DNA from: Paracoccus gahaiensis
GTDB taxonomy: Bacteria; Pseudomonadota; Alphaproteobacteria; Rhodobacterales; Rhodobacteraceae
Assembly (NCBI RefSeq): GCF_005048225.1
Contig: NZ_SUNI01000003.1
Location: 186,001-250,000 of the forward strand
DNA length: 64,000 nt
Direction: 5' to 3'
The translations under genes were made by a program, and so were the position numbers. The notes beneath the pieces are model-generated. The model had not been told where the DNA came from. It saw only the letters and a list, made by a program, of their open reading frames with translations, and did no database searches. Every line of letters begins with the position of its first letter. Within the stretch, counting starts at the first letter, position 1. Shown piece after piece: positions 8,646-19,179 of this stretch.

Positions 8646-9425
8646 TCAGGCCCCCTGTCCCAGATTGATCGACAGGCCCCCGTCGATGAAAAAGCTCTGC
8701 CCGGTGATATAGGAGGCCGCGTCCGAGACGAGAAAGGCGATCAGGGCGGCGACCTCCTCGGGCTGGCCGGCGCGACCCAGGGGGATATGGCTCTCCATCT
8801 GCCGCCGCAGCTCGGGATCGTCCTGCGCTGCCTGGTTGATCGGCGTCATGATCATGCCGGGGGCCACGTTGTTCACGGTGATCGACGCCCCGGCCAGCTC
8901 CAGCGCCAGCGTGCGGGCCAGCATCCGCAGCCCGCCCTTGGCCGCGTCATAGGCAGCCGATCCGGCGCGCGGCACCTCCTGGTGGATCGAGCTGACATTG
9001 ACGATGCGCCCGCCCGCGCCCGCCGGCGCCGCCCGCCGGGCGAAGGCGCGGCACAGAAGGAAGGGGCCGGTCAGGTCGGTCGCGACGGTGGTCAGCCAGT
9101 CGTCATCCTCCATGTCGACGGCATGGGCACCGCTGGCATCGACGCCGGCATTGTTGATCAGCATATCGGCCCGCAGGCCATGATCGTCGAGATAGGCGAA
9201 GAGCGCCTCGACCTGGGCGGGATCGCTCTGGTCGAGCCCCTGGACATGGGCGGTCCGGCCAATAGCCCGCAGCGCCTGCGCGGTTGCCTCGGCCCCGTCG
9301 CGGTCGCTGTGATAGGTGACGAGGATGTCGTGCCCCGCCCGGGCCAGCGCCTCGGCGGTGGCGCGGCCGATGCCGGAATCCGATCCGGTGACGATGGCGA
9401 TGGGGGCGTGGGGGCTGTCTGACAT
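8646..9425 (-). CDS. Short-chain dehydrogenase/reductase
   Basis: A 259-residue classical SDR. The cofactor loop TGSDSGIG is near residue 14, NNAG near 92, the catalytic Ser in NVSSIHQ and the Tyr-Lys pair in AAYDAAKGG, and the C-terminus has GMIMTP and GQSFFIDGGLS. It resembles glucose-1-dehydrogenase and 3-oxoacyl-ACP-reductase-like enzymes; the substrate is unknown. ATG 9425 is chosen because the Rossmann strand begins at residue 8; the longer open frame adds 52 residues without family character. Linked to the downstream GH15 gene. Confidence 0.85.
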   Translation of the reverse strand: MSDSPHAPIAIVTGSDSGIGRATAEALARAGHDILVTYHSDRDGAEATAQALRAIGRTAHVQGLDQSDPAQVEALFAYLDDHGLRADMLINNAGVDASGAHAVDMEDDDWLTTVATDLTGPFLLCRAFARRAAPAGAGGRIVNVSSIHQEVPRAGSAAYDAAKGGLRMLARTLALELAGASITVNNVAPGMIMTPINQAAQDDPELRRQMESHIPLGRAGQPEEVAALIAFLVSDAASYITGQSFFIDGGLSINLGQGA

Positions 9426-9602
9426 GGGGGATGATCCGGCGTTGCTGCGTTGCCCGCCAAACGCCCCCGAAAGGTCCGGTGTTCCTTGGACCCCGCGCGC
9501 CACACCGGTCACGATCGCGGCAGGACCGGCTGCTGCCGGGCACGGCTTGGCCCTCGGCCAAGGCCTTGGGGCGGCAGGCAATCTTCAGGACATGGGATGA
9601 CC

Positions 9603-9677
9603 TGGTGCTGTGAGAGAGGATTGAACTCTCGACCTCACCCTTACCAAGGGTGTGCTCTACCACTGAGCTACCACAGC
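9603..9677 (-). tRNA. tRNA-Thr (GGT)
   Basis: A 75-nt cloverleaf on the minus strand. Acceptor GCTGTGG (9677-9671) pairs with TCACAGC, followed by discriminator A and encoded CCA. The anticodon loop is TTGGTAA with GGT at 9645-9643; the T-arm is GAGTTCAATCC. Confidence 0.97.
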
Positions 9678-9815
9678 GCCGATGAGGGGGCGTTTAGACA
9701 ATGGTCGGGGGGCGCGCAAGGGGCATTTGCGCGAAATCGGGCGAAATGTCGGATTGCCGCCGTCGCCCGTCGGCTTTGCTGGACGAGGCCCTCGCGCGGC
9801 GGTAACAGGGCAGGC

Positions 9816-10043
9816 ATGACCGACCGACGCGACGATACAGCCGGGCCCGACAGCCGCGACCAGCGCCTTGGACAGGCGCTGCGCGCGAACCTGGCGCGGC
9901 GCAAGGCGCAGGCGCGGGCGCGTTCGGCAGGCAGTGCCCCCGATCCGGCACCGGACGGCCCGGCCGCAGACAACGCTGCCGCAGGCGATACCCAGAACAA
10001 GACCGCCCCGGACGCGGGCGGCGAGACAGGCAAGGACAGCTGA
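9816..10043 (+). CDS. Small hypothetical protein upstream of murA
   Basis: 75 residues, highly charged: [10 protein letters not shown], then [21 protein letters not shown], then a low-complexity Pro/Ala/Asp tail. It has no signal peptide or membrane segment. Its stop overlaps the murA start (TGATG), so it is translationally coupled. Similar short proteins with an [16 protein letters not shown] core occur next to murA in related bacteria as far as I recall; function unknown. Confidence 0.6.
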   Translation: MTDRRDDTAGPDSRDQRLGQALRANLARRKAQARARSAGSAPDPAPDGPAADNAAAGDTQNKTAPDAGGETGKDS

Positions 10044-11320
10044 TGGACCAGATCATCGTCACGGGGAACGGCCCCCTGAGCGGGGAGATCCCGATTGCCG
10101 GGGCGAAGAATGCCTGCCTGACCCTCATGCCCGCCACGCTGCTGACCGACCAGCCGCTGACGCTGACCAATGCCCCGCGCCTGTCGGACATCCGCACGAT
10201 GACCGCGCTGCTGGGATCCCTGGGGGCCGAGGTCGCCAGCCTGCAGGAGGGCCAGGTGCTGGCCCTGTCCAGCCATGCGCTGACCAGCCACCGGGCCGAT
10301 TACGACATCGTGCGCAAGATGCGCGCCTCGATCCTGGTGCTGGGGCCGCTGCTGGCCCGCGACGGGGTGGCCGAGGTGTCCTTGCCCGGCGGCTGCGCCA
10401 TCGGCGCGCGCCCCGTCGACCTGCATCTGCGTGCCTTGGAGGCGATGGGCGCCAGCCTGGATCTGCGCGAGGGCTATGTCCACGCCAAGGCGCCCTCGGG
10501 CGGCCTGCGCGGCGCGGTCTTCGACTTTCCCGTGGTCTCGGTCGGCGCGACCGAGAACGCGCTGATGGCGGCGACGCTGGCGCGGGGCACGACGGTCCTG
10601 AAGAACGCCGCGCGCGAGCCCGAGATCGTGGACCTCGCGCGCTGCCTGCGGGCCATGGGCGCGCGGATCGAGGGCGAGGGCACTGGCACGATCACCATCG
10701 AGGGCGTGCAGGCGCTGCACGGCGCCACGCACCCGGTGGTCACCGACCGGATCGAGCTGGGCACCTACATGCTGGCGCCCGCCATGTGCGGGGGCGAGGT
10801 GGAACTGCTGGGCGGTCGCATCGAGTTGCTGGCGGCCTTCTGCGAGAAGCTGGACGAGGCCGGGATCAGCGTTTCGGAAACCCCGCGCGGCCTCAAGGTC
10901 GCGCGCAGGAACGGCCGCGTCCGCGCCGTCGACGTCACGACCATGCCCTTCCCGGGCTTCCCGACCGACCTGCAGGCGCAGTTCATGGCGCTGATGTGCC
11001 TGGCCGAGGGCACGTCGGTGCTGGAGGAGACGATCTTCGAGAACCGCTTCATGCATGCGCCCGAGCTGACCCGGATGGGCGCGCGGATCGAGGTGCAGGG
11101 CGGCCATGCGACCGTGACGGGCGTCGAGAAGCTGCGCGGGGCGCCGGTCATGGCCACCGACCTGCGCGCCTCGGTCAGCCTGATCCTGGCGGGGATGGCG
11201 GCCGAAGGCACGACCACCGTCAGCCGGGTCTATCATCTGGACCGGGGCTACGAGCATGTCGTGCGCAAGCTGCGCGGCGTGGGTGCCCATATCGAACGCG
11301 TGAAAGAGGAGGCCTCATGA
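10043..11320 (+). CDS. murA: UDP-N-acetylglucosamine 1-carboxyvinyltransferase
   Basis: 425 residues, full length. MurA transfers enolpyruvate from PEP to UDP-GlcNAc, the first committed step of peptidoglycan synthesis. GAKNACL near the N-terminus carries the substrate-binding Lys; [13 protein letters not shown] (about residue 117) contains the catalytic Cys, so a fosfomycin-sensitive type is expected. The C-terminal half has [14 protein letters not shown] and NRFMHAPEL. It overlaps the preceding small gene by one base and the following DUF2948 gene by four. Confidence 0.97.
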   Translation: MDQIIVTGNGPLSGEIPIAGAKNACLTLMPATLLTDQPLTLTNAPRLSDIRTMTALLGSLGAEVASLQEGQVLALSSHALTSHRADYDIVRKMRASILVLGPLLARDGVAEVSLPGGCAIGARPVDLHLRALEAMGASLDLREGYVHAKAPSGGLRGAVFDFPVVSVGATENALMAATLARGTTVLKNAAREPEIVDLARCLRAMGARIEGEGTGTITIEGVQALHGATHPVVTDRIELGTYMLAPAMCGGEVELLGGRIELLAAFCEKLDEAGISVSETPRGLKVARRNGRVRAVDVTTMPFPGFPTDLQAQFMALMCLAEGTSVLEETIFENRFMHAPELTRMGARIEVQGGHATVTGVEKLRGAPVMATDLRASVSLILAGMAAEGTTTVSRVYHLDRGYEHVVRKLRGVGAHIERVKEEAS

Positions 11321-11793
11321 CCGGCGATGCCCGTTTCTCGGATGCCGACCCCCGCCCCCTGGCCCTGAGGGCCGAGGACGAGGTCGACCTGCGCATCCTG
11401 TCCTCGCTGGTGCAGGATGCCGTTCTGACCGGCGCCGAGATCAGCCATGATCCCAAGGCCCGGCGGCTGGTGCTGCTGCTGACCCGCTTCCGGTGGGAGG
11501 ATGCCGAGGCCGCCCGCGGCGAGGGCCGCGACTTCGAGCGCGTGCGCAGCGTGCTGGTCCTCGGTGACGTGATGCGGGTCGTCAGCGACGGCGTGGCCCG
11601 CGACGCGGACACGGTGCTGGAGCTGCTGGCCCTGCGCTGGATGCCGGGCGAGGATGGCACGGGCCGCCTGTCGCTGGATTTCGCTGGCGACGGCACGATC
11701 CTGGCCGAGGTCGAATGCATCAATGTCGATCTGCACGACGTGACGCGCCCGCACCGGGCGGTCTCCGGCAAGGCGCCGCAGCATCCGGACTGA
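11317..11793 (+). CDS. DUF2948 family protein
   Basis: 158 residues, acidic and soluble, with the family pattern [19 protein letters not shown], then [16 protein letters not shown], then ERVRSVL and a C-terminal [19 protein letters not shown]. Function unknown. The ATGA overlap with murA and the position before hisD are standard for this family in alphaproteobacteria. Confidence 0.8.
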   Translation: MTGDARFSDADPRPLALRAEDEVDLRILSSLVQDAVLTGAEISHDPKARRLVLLLTRFRWEDAEAARGEGRDFERVRSVLVLGDVMRVVSDGVARDADTVLELLALRWMPGEDGTGRLSLDFAGDGTILAEVECINVDLHDVTRPHRAVSGKAPQHPD

Positions 11794-11803
11794 GGCCTTT
11801 TTC

Positions 11804-11829
11804 GGGTATTTGGGCAAAGAAGAAGCCCG
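11804..11829 (+). repeat. Dispersed repeat, AAAGAAGAAG subtype
   Basis: GGGTATTTGGGCAAAGAAG followed by AAGCCCG, between the DUF2948 stop and hisD. Near-identical copies lie at 29787-29811 and 58626-58646, with an inverted partial copy at 29822-29836. The GGGC...GCCC arms around AAAGAAGAA could form a small hairpin. Confidence 0.7.
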
Positions 11830-11907
11830 CGTCACCCTGTCCTCGCGCTGCGCCTTGCGGCGGGCGGGGCGGCGGGTAAGGGTCGCGCGGGAACCGAGGG
11901 GAACGAG

Positions 11908-13221
11908 ATGCCGGTCTTTCTGAACAGCGACGACGCCGATTTCGAGCGCGGGTTTCAGGCCATGCTGGGCGCCAAGCGCGAGGATTCGACCGATGTGAAC
12001 GATGCGGTCACCGCGATCATCCGCGACGTGCGGGCGCGGGGCGATGCGGCGCTGTGCGAGCTGACCTCGCGCTTCGACCGGCTGGACCTGACGCCGGGCA
12101 CGCTGCGCTTTTCGGCCGACGAGATCGCCGCGCAGGTGGCGCGCGTCACGCCCGAGGATCGCGCGGCCCTGATGCTGGCGGCCGAGCGCATCCGCGCCTA
12201 TCACGCCCGGCAGATGCCCGAGGATGCCAGCTGGACCGATCCCGAAGGCGCGACCCTGGGCTGGCGGTGGTCGGCGGTGGCGGCGGCGGGGCTCTATGTG
12301 CCGGGCGGGCAGGCGGCCTATCCCTCGAGCGTGCTGATGAACGCCATTCCCGCGCGGGTGGCGGGGGTTGAGCGGCTGGTGATCTGCGTGCCGACGCCCG
12401 ACGGGATCATCAACCCGCTGGTGCTGCTGGCAGCCCAGCTGTCGGGCGTGGACGAGATCTATCGCATCGGCGGCGCGCAGGCCGTGGCGGCGATGGCCTA
12501 TGGGACCGAGACGATCGCGCCGGTCGACAAGATCACCGGGCCGGGCAATGCCTATGTCGCGGCGGCCAAGCGGCAGGTCTTTGGCCGCGTGGGCATCGAC
12601 ATGATCGCGGGCCCGTCCGAGGTGCTGGTGATTGCGGACGGGGATCAGAATCCCGACTGGCTGGCCTGGGATCTGCTGGCGCAGGCCGAACATGACGCGG
12701 ATGCGCAGTCGATCCTGATCACCACCGATCCCGCCATGGCCGAGGCGGTGGCGGCGGCGGTGGAGCGGATCATCCCGACGCTGGACCGCGCGGCCATCGC
12801 GGGCGCCAGCTGGCGCGATTTCGGCACGCTGATCGTGGTGCGCGATCTGGACGAGGCGGCAGTCCTGTCCAACCGCATCGCGCCCGAGCATCTGGAGCTG
12901 TGCGTGGCCGACCCCGAGGGGCTGGCGGCCAAGTGCCTCCATGCCGGGGCGATCTTCCTGGGCGCGCATACACCCGAGGCGGTGGGCGATTATGTCAGCG
13001 GGCCGAATCACGTGCTGCCGACGGCGCGGTCGGCGCGGTTCAGTTCCGGCCTGTCGGTGATGGATTTCGTCAAACGCACGACCCTGGCGCGGCTGACGCC
13101 GGGCGCCTTGGCCGCCATCGGCCCCGCCGCCGTGCGTCTGGCCGCATCCGAGGGCTTGCAGGCGCATGGCGCTTCGGTTCAGGCTCGGTTGGGGACCCTG
13201 AACGAAAGGCTGTCGGAATGA
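11908..13221 (+). CDS. hisD: Histidinol dehydrogenase
   Basis: 437 residues, full length. HisD oxidises L-histidinol to L-histidine in two NAD-dependent, zinc-dependent steps. Visible motifs are GLYVPGGQAAYPSSVLMN (about 130), QAVAAMAYGT, KITGPGNAYVAAAKR, AGPSEVLVIAD, AQAEHDADAQSI with zinc and catalytic residues, and GPNHVLPT with a catalytic His. No other his gene is here. The stop overlaps the UPF0262 start (ATGA). Confidence 0.97.
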   Translation: MPVFLNSDDADFERGFQAMLGAKREDSTDVNDAVTAIIRDVRARGDAALCELTSRFDRLDLTPGTLRFSADEIAAQVARVTPEDRAALMLAAERIRAYHARQMPEDASWTDPEGATLGWRWSAVAAAGLYVPGGQAAYPSSVLMNAIPARVAGVERLVICVPTPDGIINPLVLLAAQLSGVDEIYRIGGAQAVAAMAYGTETIAPVDKITGPGNAYVAAAKRQVFGRVGIDMIAGPSEVLVIADGDQNPDWLAWDLLAQAEHDADAQSILITTDPAMAEAVAAAVERIIPTLDRAAIAGASWRDFGTLIVVRDLDEAAVLSNRIAPEHLELCVADPEGLAAKCLHAGAIFLGAHTPEAVGDYVSGPNHVLPTARSARFSSGLSVMDFVKRTTLARLTPGALAAIGPAAVRLAASEGLQAHGASVQARLGTLNERLSE

Positions 13222-13697
13222 GCCGCATCACCCGCATCGAGATCGACGACAGCGCCATCGCGCCCGCCACCCCCGAGATGGAGCAGGAGCGGCGCGTGGC
13301 GATCTTCGATCTGATCGAGGAGAACAGCTTCACCGTTCCGGGCCGCGACGGGGCGCCAGCGCCCGACGGGCCGTTCATCCTGGACCTGTCGATCCGCGAG
13401 GGGCGGCTGGTCTTCGACATGACCGACGAGGCGGGCGCCAAGGTGGCCGAGTTCCACCTGTCGCTCGGCCCCTTCCGGCAGGTGGTCAAGGATTACTTCC
13501 AGATCTGCCAGAGCTATTTCGACGCGGTCAAGCGCCTGCCCCCCGCCCAGATCGAGGCGATCGACATGGCCCGGCGCGGCATCCACAACGAGGGCGCCCG
13601 CACCCTGCAGGAGCGGCTGGAGGGCAAGGCGGTGCTGGACATCGACACCGCGCGGCGCCTGTTCACCCTGATCTGCGCGCTGATCCCGCAGGGCTGA
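13218..13697 (+). CDS. UPF0262 family protein
   Basis: 159 residues, soluble. Family markers are ERRVAIFDLIEENSF, VFDMTDEAGAKVAEFHLSL, FRQVVKDYFQICQSYFDAVK, and GIHNEGARTLQERL near the end. Function unknown. ATG 13218 overlaps the hisD stop by four bases, and the LMW phosphatase follows after 6 bases. This order is typical of Rhodobacterales. Confidence 0.88.
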   Translation: MSRITRIEIDDSAIAPATPEMEQERRVAIFDLIEENSFTVPGRDGAPAPDGPFILDLSIREGRLVFDMTDEAGAKVAEFHLSLGPFRQVVKDYFQICQSYFDAVKRLPPAQIEAIDMARRGIHNEGARTLQERLEGKAVLDIDTARRLFTLICALIPQG

Positions 13698-13703
13698 CGG
13701 GGC

Positions 13704-14180
13704 ATGGCAGAGAACAAGATCCCCTCGTCGGTCCTGTTCTGCTGCGACCACAACGCCATCCGCTCGCCCATGGCCGAGGGGATGATGAAGAAGTTCCACG
13801 GCCGCGCGGCCTATGTGCAATCGGCCGGCGTGAAGAGCGACATGGAGGTGGACGGCTTTGCCATCGCCGTCTGCGACGAGATCGGCGTGCAGCTGGCCGG
13901 GCACCGCAGCCGCAGCTTCGACCAGATGCGCGATTGGGGCGACGATCTGGGGCAGTTCGACCTGATCGTGGCGCTGTCGCCCGCCAGCCAGCGCATGGCG
14001 CTGGAGATGACGCGCCACGCGCATCTGGAGGTCGAATACTGGCCGATCATGGACCCCACGGGCCTTGCCGAAGGGCGCGAGGCAAGGCTGGCCGCCTATC
14101 GCCAGACCCGCGACCAGATCGAGGCCCGGATGCTGGACCGCTTCGGCCCGCCCACCCGGCAGGGCGACGACGACCTCTAG
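13704..14180 (+). CDS. Low-molecular-weight protein-tyrosine-phosphatase-like protein
   Basis: 158 residues. The P-loop reads VLFCCDHNAIRSPMAEG (about residues 10-26): the C-X5-R nucleophile loop CDHNAIR is intact, though the usual GN(I/T)CR is altered to HNAIR. A late-chain acidic motif (WPIMDPTG) matches the general-acid DP loop. LMW-PTPs and arsenate reductases share this fold. The altered loop and the gene's place after UPF0262 suggest a conserved but uncharacterised role rather than arsenate reduction. Its TAG stop overlaps the convergent DUF1127 stop within one CTAG. Confidence 0.75.
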   Translation: MAENKIPSSVLFCCDHNAIRSPMAEGMMKKFHGRAAYVQSAGVKSDMEVDGFAIAVCDEIGVQLAGHRSRSFDQMRDWGDDLGQFDLIVALSPASQRMALEMTRHAHLEVEYWPIMDPTGLAEGREARLAAYRQTRDQIEARMLDRFGPPTRQGDDDL

Positions 14181-14407
14181 CGGCGGCGCCAATGGGCGGG
14201 GACATCCCAGAGGGGGCGGTTCATCTCGGCCTCGACATCCTCCCGGGTCAGGCCGATGTCGCGCAGCTGGTCGTCGGTCAGCCGGTCCAGGTCCAGCCGG
14301 GTGCGGCGGACGTCGAACATCGTCAGGATCCGCTCGATCCACGAGGGGCGGGGCAGGATGCCGTGGCCGGTCACGACACGCAGCAGGGCCTTGGACTTGG
14401 GGGTCAT
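14177..14407 (-). CDS. DUF1127 domain protein (YjiS-like)
   Basis: 76 residues ending in the DUF1127 motif: LDRLTDDQLRDIGLTREDVEAE, with an Arg-rich tail. Small DUF1127 proteins bind RNA or act in phosphate and C1 metabolism in some alphaproteobacteria; the role here is unknown. It is divergent from the LysR gene across an intergenic region holding a long dyad, and convergent with the phosphatase gene. Confidence 0.85.
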   Translation of the reverse strand: MTPKSKALLRVVTGHGILPRPSWIERILTMFDVRRTRLDLDRLTDDQLRDIGLTREDVEAEMNRPLWDVPAHWRRR

Positions 14408-14431
14408 CGGTCAACTCCGGTGATATGATCC

Positions 14432-14477
14432 ATCAAGGGTGAAGATGAATCATGCCTGGATCATCTTCAAGCTTGAT
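14432..14477. promoter_or_regulatory. 46-bp nested inverted repeat between DUF1127 and lysR-type gene
   Basis: Two concentric pairs of arms share one centre (14454.5): outer ATCAAG (14432-14437) with CTTGAT (14472-14477), and inner GAAGATGA (14441-14448) with TCATCTTC (14461-14468). The 3-base spacers between outer and inner arms are equal on both sides. This looks like a tandem-dimer operator in the divergent promoter region, possibly for the LysR protein itself. Confidence 0.55.
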
Positions 14478-14516
14478 TGGTACCCTGCCGGGATGTATCT
14501 GTGAAACGAATGATAT

Positions 14517-14531
14517 TGATGTCAGACATCA
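14517..14531. promoter_or_regulatory. Palindromic box TGATGTC-A-GACATCA upstream of the LysR-type gene
   Basis: A perfect 15-bp palindrome with a single central base, 23 bp before the chosen ATG. A dyad close to the start of a regulator gene fits autoregulation. Confidence 0.45.
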
Positions 14532-14554
14532 GCATTTGTGAAGGATCGACCGCC

Positions 14555-15418
14555 ATGCGCAATCTGGACATCGCCACGCTGAGATCCCTGCAGGCCGTGG
14601 CCGAATACGGGGCCGTCACCCGCGCAGCCGAGGCGCTGAACATGACGCAAAGCGCGCTGTCCATGCAGATGAAGCGGCTGGAGGAGGCCTTTGGGCGCCC
14701 GATGCTGGACAAGGCCGGGCGCGGCGTGGTGCTGTCGGATTTCGCGCAGGACCTGCTGGGCGAAAGCCGCAAGCTGGTGGCGCTGAACGATGCGATCCTG
14801 GCGCGGTTCACCGGCCAGCGCCCCGAGGGGCGGCTGCGGGTGGGGCTGACCAGCGACTGGATGTTCACCAAGGTCGCGCAGACCGTGCGCGCCTTCCGGC
14901 AGGATTTTCCCCGGGTCGAGCTGGTGATCAACGATGCCCGCACCCGCGATCTGCGCGTGCAGATGCAGCGGGGCGAGCAGGATGTGATCTTGACCACCGA
15001 ATTCGAAGCCCCGCCGGGTGCCATCAATCTGGCCAAGGTCGATCTGGCCTGGTTCGGGGCCACGGGCGGGACGGCCTGGCGCGAACGGCCTCTGCCGATC
15101 GCCAATTCGACGCATTGCGCCTATTATCCGGTCGGCATGGGGGCGCTGGACGATGCCGGGATCGAATGGGTGCATGTGGTCGGCGAGGGCGGCAACGACA
15201 CCTGGCGGGTGCTGGCCGCCGCCGATCTGGGGGTCACCCTGCTGCCGCGCGGGATCCAGCAGCCGGGGCTGGAGGTCGTCGAGCACGGCGGTGCGCTGCC
15301 GCCGCTGCCGCCCACCTGGCTGAACGTCTATGTGGCGGACGGACCTGCCCGCCAGATCGCCGCGGATTTCGCGGGCTATCTGCGGCAGGTCGTCTGCGAG
15401 GTGGCGGCGGCGGCCTGA
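14555..15418 (+). CDS. LysR-type transcriptional regulator
   Basis: 287 residues. The N-terminal winged helix-turn-helix (about 5-60) reads [20 protein letters not shown] and [15 protein letters not shown]; a LysR substrate-binding domain follows (about 90-280) with [10 protein letters not shown] and [25 protein letters not shown] 14555, with AAGGA 9 bases upstream, starts directly at the helix-turn-helix; an upstream in-frame GTG would add 26 residues that overlap the palindromes. Target genes are unknown; the divergent DUF1127 gene is the obvious candidate. Confidence 0.88.
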   Translation: MRNLDIATLRSLQAVAEYGAVTRAAEALNMTQSALSMQMKRLEEAFGRPMLDKAGRGVVLSDFAQDLLGESRKLVALNDAILARFTGQRPEGRLRVGLTSDWMFTKVAQTVRAFRQDFPRVELVINDARTRDLRVQMQRGEQDVILTTEFEAPPGAINLAKVDLAWFGATGGTAWRERPLPIANSTHCAYYPVGMGALDDAGIEWVHVVGEGGNDTWRVLAAADLGVTLLPRGIQQPGLEVVEHGGALPPLPPTWLNVYVADGPARQIAADFAGYLRQVVCEVAAAA

Positions 15419-15422
15419 CGGA

Positions 15423-17225
<1,803 letters not shown>

Positions 17226-17260
17226 GGCGGGGCCTCCTCTGGCTTTGGCGGCAGTATATG

Positions 17261-17276
17261 CCGTTAGCGATAACGG
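17261..17276. promoter_or_regulatory. LacI-like operator upstream of edd
   Basis: CCGTTAGCGATAACGG: a 16-bp dyad with a central CG and arms CCGTTA/TAACGG, the form bound by LacI-family repressors. Its centre is about 43 bp before the edd ATG. A related site lies at the same distance from zwf. Confidence 0.6.
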
Positions 17277-17305
17277 TTCAACCATGTGCGTGCGGCGGCG
17301 TGGCA

Positions 17306-17364
17306 GGGGGGCGCTGCCCCCCGGCCTGCGGCCTCCCCCTGGGATATTTGCGCCAAGATGAAAG
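17306..17364 (+). repeat. Dispersed two-hairpin element, GGATATTT...AAGATGAA subtype
   Basis: Hairpin 1 is GGGGGGC-GCT-GCCCCCC (17306-17322), hairpin 2 is GGCC-TGC-GGCC (17323-17333); a C-rich stretch follows, then GGGATATTTGCGCCAAGATG and AAAG. It lies between edd and rlmI. The copy at 22981-23038 has the same plan with a compensated stem-2 change. Confidence 0.8.
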
Positions 17365-17425
17365 GGTGCGGGCGCTTGTGCGGGCGGATGGGGCGTGGCA
17401 GATCGGCAGCTAAAGGAGAATTGCG

Positions 17426-18631
17426 ATGAGCGAGCTGACCGGCGATCGTCCCGTCATCCGGCTGCGGCCCAAGTCGAAGCCCCAGGCCATCCGGCATGGC
17501 TTTCCCTGGGTCTTTGCCGACGAGGCGGTTCTGGACCGCCGCACCAAGGCGCTGCCCCCGGGCGGCATGGCCGTGCTGGAGGATCCGGAGCGGGTGCCCT
17601 TGGGGCTGGTGACGGTCAACCCGGCCTCGAAGATCATCGCGCGGGTGATGGATGCCGATCCGGCGGCGGTGATCGACGGGGCCTGGCTGCGGGCGCGGCT
17701 GGAGCGGGCGCTGGCCTTGCGGGTGCGGATCTATGACGCGCCCTTCTACCGGCTGGTCCATGCCGAGGCGGACGGTCTTCCGGGGCTGGTCATCGACCGC
17801 TTCGGCGATGCGGCGGTGATCCAGCCCAACGCCGCCTGGGCCGACGGGATGGTGGAGGAGATCGCCGAGGCGCTGGTCGCCGTGACCGGCGTGACCACGG
17901 TGGTGGTGAACGGGCAGGGCCGCTCGCGCGGGCTGGAGGGGCTGACCGAGCGGCTGGAGGTGATCCGCGGGACGGCCCCCGACGCGCCGGTGCCGGTGCA
18001 GATGAACGGGGCGGTCTATCTGGCCGACCTGCTGGGCGGGCAGAAGACGGGGCTGTTCTTCGACCAGCGCCCGAACCATGCCTTTCTGCAGCGGCTGGTG
18101 GGGGATGGGCCGGTGCTGGACGTCTTCAGCCATGTCGGCGGCTTCGGTCTGGCGGCGCTGGCGGCGGGCGCGTCCCATGCGCTGTGCGTCGACGGCAGCG
18201 CGCCCGCGCTGGAACTGGCGCGCGGCGGGGCCCAAGCGATGGGCGCCACCGACCGGCTGGAGACGCTGCAGTCCGACGCCTTCAAGGCGCTGGAGAGCCT
18301 GGCCGCCGAGGACCGCCGCTTCGACGTGGTGGTCTGCGATCCGCCGGCCTTCGCGCCCTCCAAGCCCGCGCTGGAGGCGGGGCTGCGCGCCTATGAGCGG
18401 GTGGCCCGGCTGGCCGCGCCGCTGGTGGCGCCCGGCGGCTATCTGGCGCTGTGCAGCTGCAGCCATGCGGCCGATCTGACCTCGTTCCGCAATGCCAGCG
18501 CGCGGGGCATCGGCCGGGGCGGGCGGCGCGGCGTGCTGATCCATACGGGCCAAGCCGGGCCCGACCATCCGACCCTGCCGCAACTGGCCGAGACGGGCTA
18601 TCTGAAGACGCTGTTCTTCCGGCTGGACTGA
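17426..18631 (+). CDS. rlmI: RlmI-like 23S rRNA (cytosine) methyltransferase
   Basis: 401 residues. A PUA domain (about 1-90, [19 protein letters not shown]) is followed by a Rossmann SAM-dependent methyltransferase. Motifs: [10 protein letters not shown] (about 213), [20 protein letters not shown] (motif I), the catalytic-loop motif [13 protein letters not shown] (about 310), and LALCSCSHA with the second cysteine motif. RlmI makes m5C1962 in E. coli 23S rRNA; the exact target here is inferred. AAAGGAG precedes ATG 17426. Confidence 0.85.
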   Translation: MSELTGDRPVIRLRPKSKPQAIRHGFPWVFADEAVLDRRTKALPPGGMAVLEDPERVPLGLVTVNPASKIIARVMDADPAAVIDGAWLRARLERALALRVRIYDAPFYRLVHAEADGLPGLVIDRFGDAAVIQPNAAWADGMVEEIAEALVAVTGVTTVVVNGQGRSRGLEGLTERLEVIRGTAPDAPVPVQMNGAVYLADLLGGQKTGLFFDQRPNHAFLQRLVGDGPVLDVFSHVGGFGLAALAAGASHALCVDGSAPALELARGGAQAMGATDRLETLQSDAFKALESLAAEDRRFDVVVCDPPAFAPSKPALEAGLRAYERVARLAAPLVAPGGYLALCSCSHAADLTSFRNASARGIGRGGRRGVLIHTGQAGPDHPTLPQLAETGYLKTLFFRLD

Positions 18632-19170
18632 TGCGCGCGGTTCTGGACGCCAATGTCCTGTTCCCCACGATCCTGCGCGAGATCCTGACCGATCTGGCGC
18701 AGGCGGGCCTCTATCACGCGCTGTGGTCCGAGCGGATCCTGGCGGAATGGCGCCATGCCGCCGCCCGGCTGGGTCCCGATCAGGATGCGGTGGCGGGGGC
18801 CGAGATCGCGCTGCTGCGGCTGCGTTTCCCTCAGGCCGTGCAGCGTGACGACGGCGATGCGGCGATCGATCTGGATTTTCCCGACGAGGCCGACCGCCAT
18901 GTGGTCGAGGCGGCACTTGCGGGGCGCGCCGATCTGATCGTCACCGCCAATCTGCGCGATTTTCCGCAGCCGCTGATGGTTGGGCTGGGGCTGCGGGCGA
19001 TCCATCCCGACACCTTGCTGCGCGATCTGCACGACGCGGACCCTGCGACCGTCCGCCGCGCCGTCGAGGCTGCCCGCGCCAAGGCAGCCGCCCTGGGCGG
19101 TGCCATGTCCTTGGGCGAGATGCTCAAGCGCTGCCGCCTTCCACGCCTGGCCAAGCGTCTGTCCGCTTGA
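18631..19170 (+). CDS. PIN domain protein
   Basis: 179 residues. The N-terminal [12 protein letters not shown] and the later DEADRHVVEAAL and DLIVTANLRDFP supply the conserved acidic residues of a PIN nuclease (about 6, 90, 110). Similar proteins (COG1569-like) are ribonuclease toxins or RNA-processing enzymes. No antitoxin-like gene is beside it; its ATG overlaps the rlmI stop by one base. That coupling to an rRNA methyltransferase makes a plain toxin-antitoxin role less likely. Confidence 0.75.
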   Translation: MRAVLDANVLFPTILREILTDLAQAGLYHALWSERILAEWRHAAARLGPDQDAVAGAEIALLRLRFPQAVQRDDGDAAIDLDFPDEADRHVVEAALAGRADLIVTANLRDFPQPLMVGLGLRAIHPDTLLRDLHDADPATVRRAVEAARAKAAALGGAMSLGEMLKRCRLPRLAKRLSA

Positions 19171-19179
19171 TGCGCATTG

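Noticed and set aside
6298..8712. An 804-codon plus-strand frame over the GH15 gene
   Set aside because: Shadow of the GH15 gene, whose conserved motifs lie on the minus strand.
18631..19170. PIN gene as a toxin-antitoxin module
   Set aside because: No antitoxin-like small gene upstream or downstream, and the start is coupled to rlmI.
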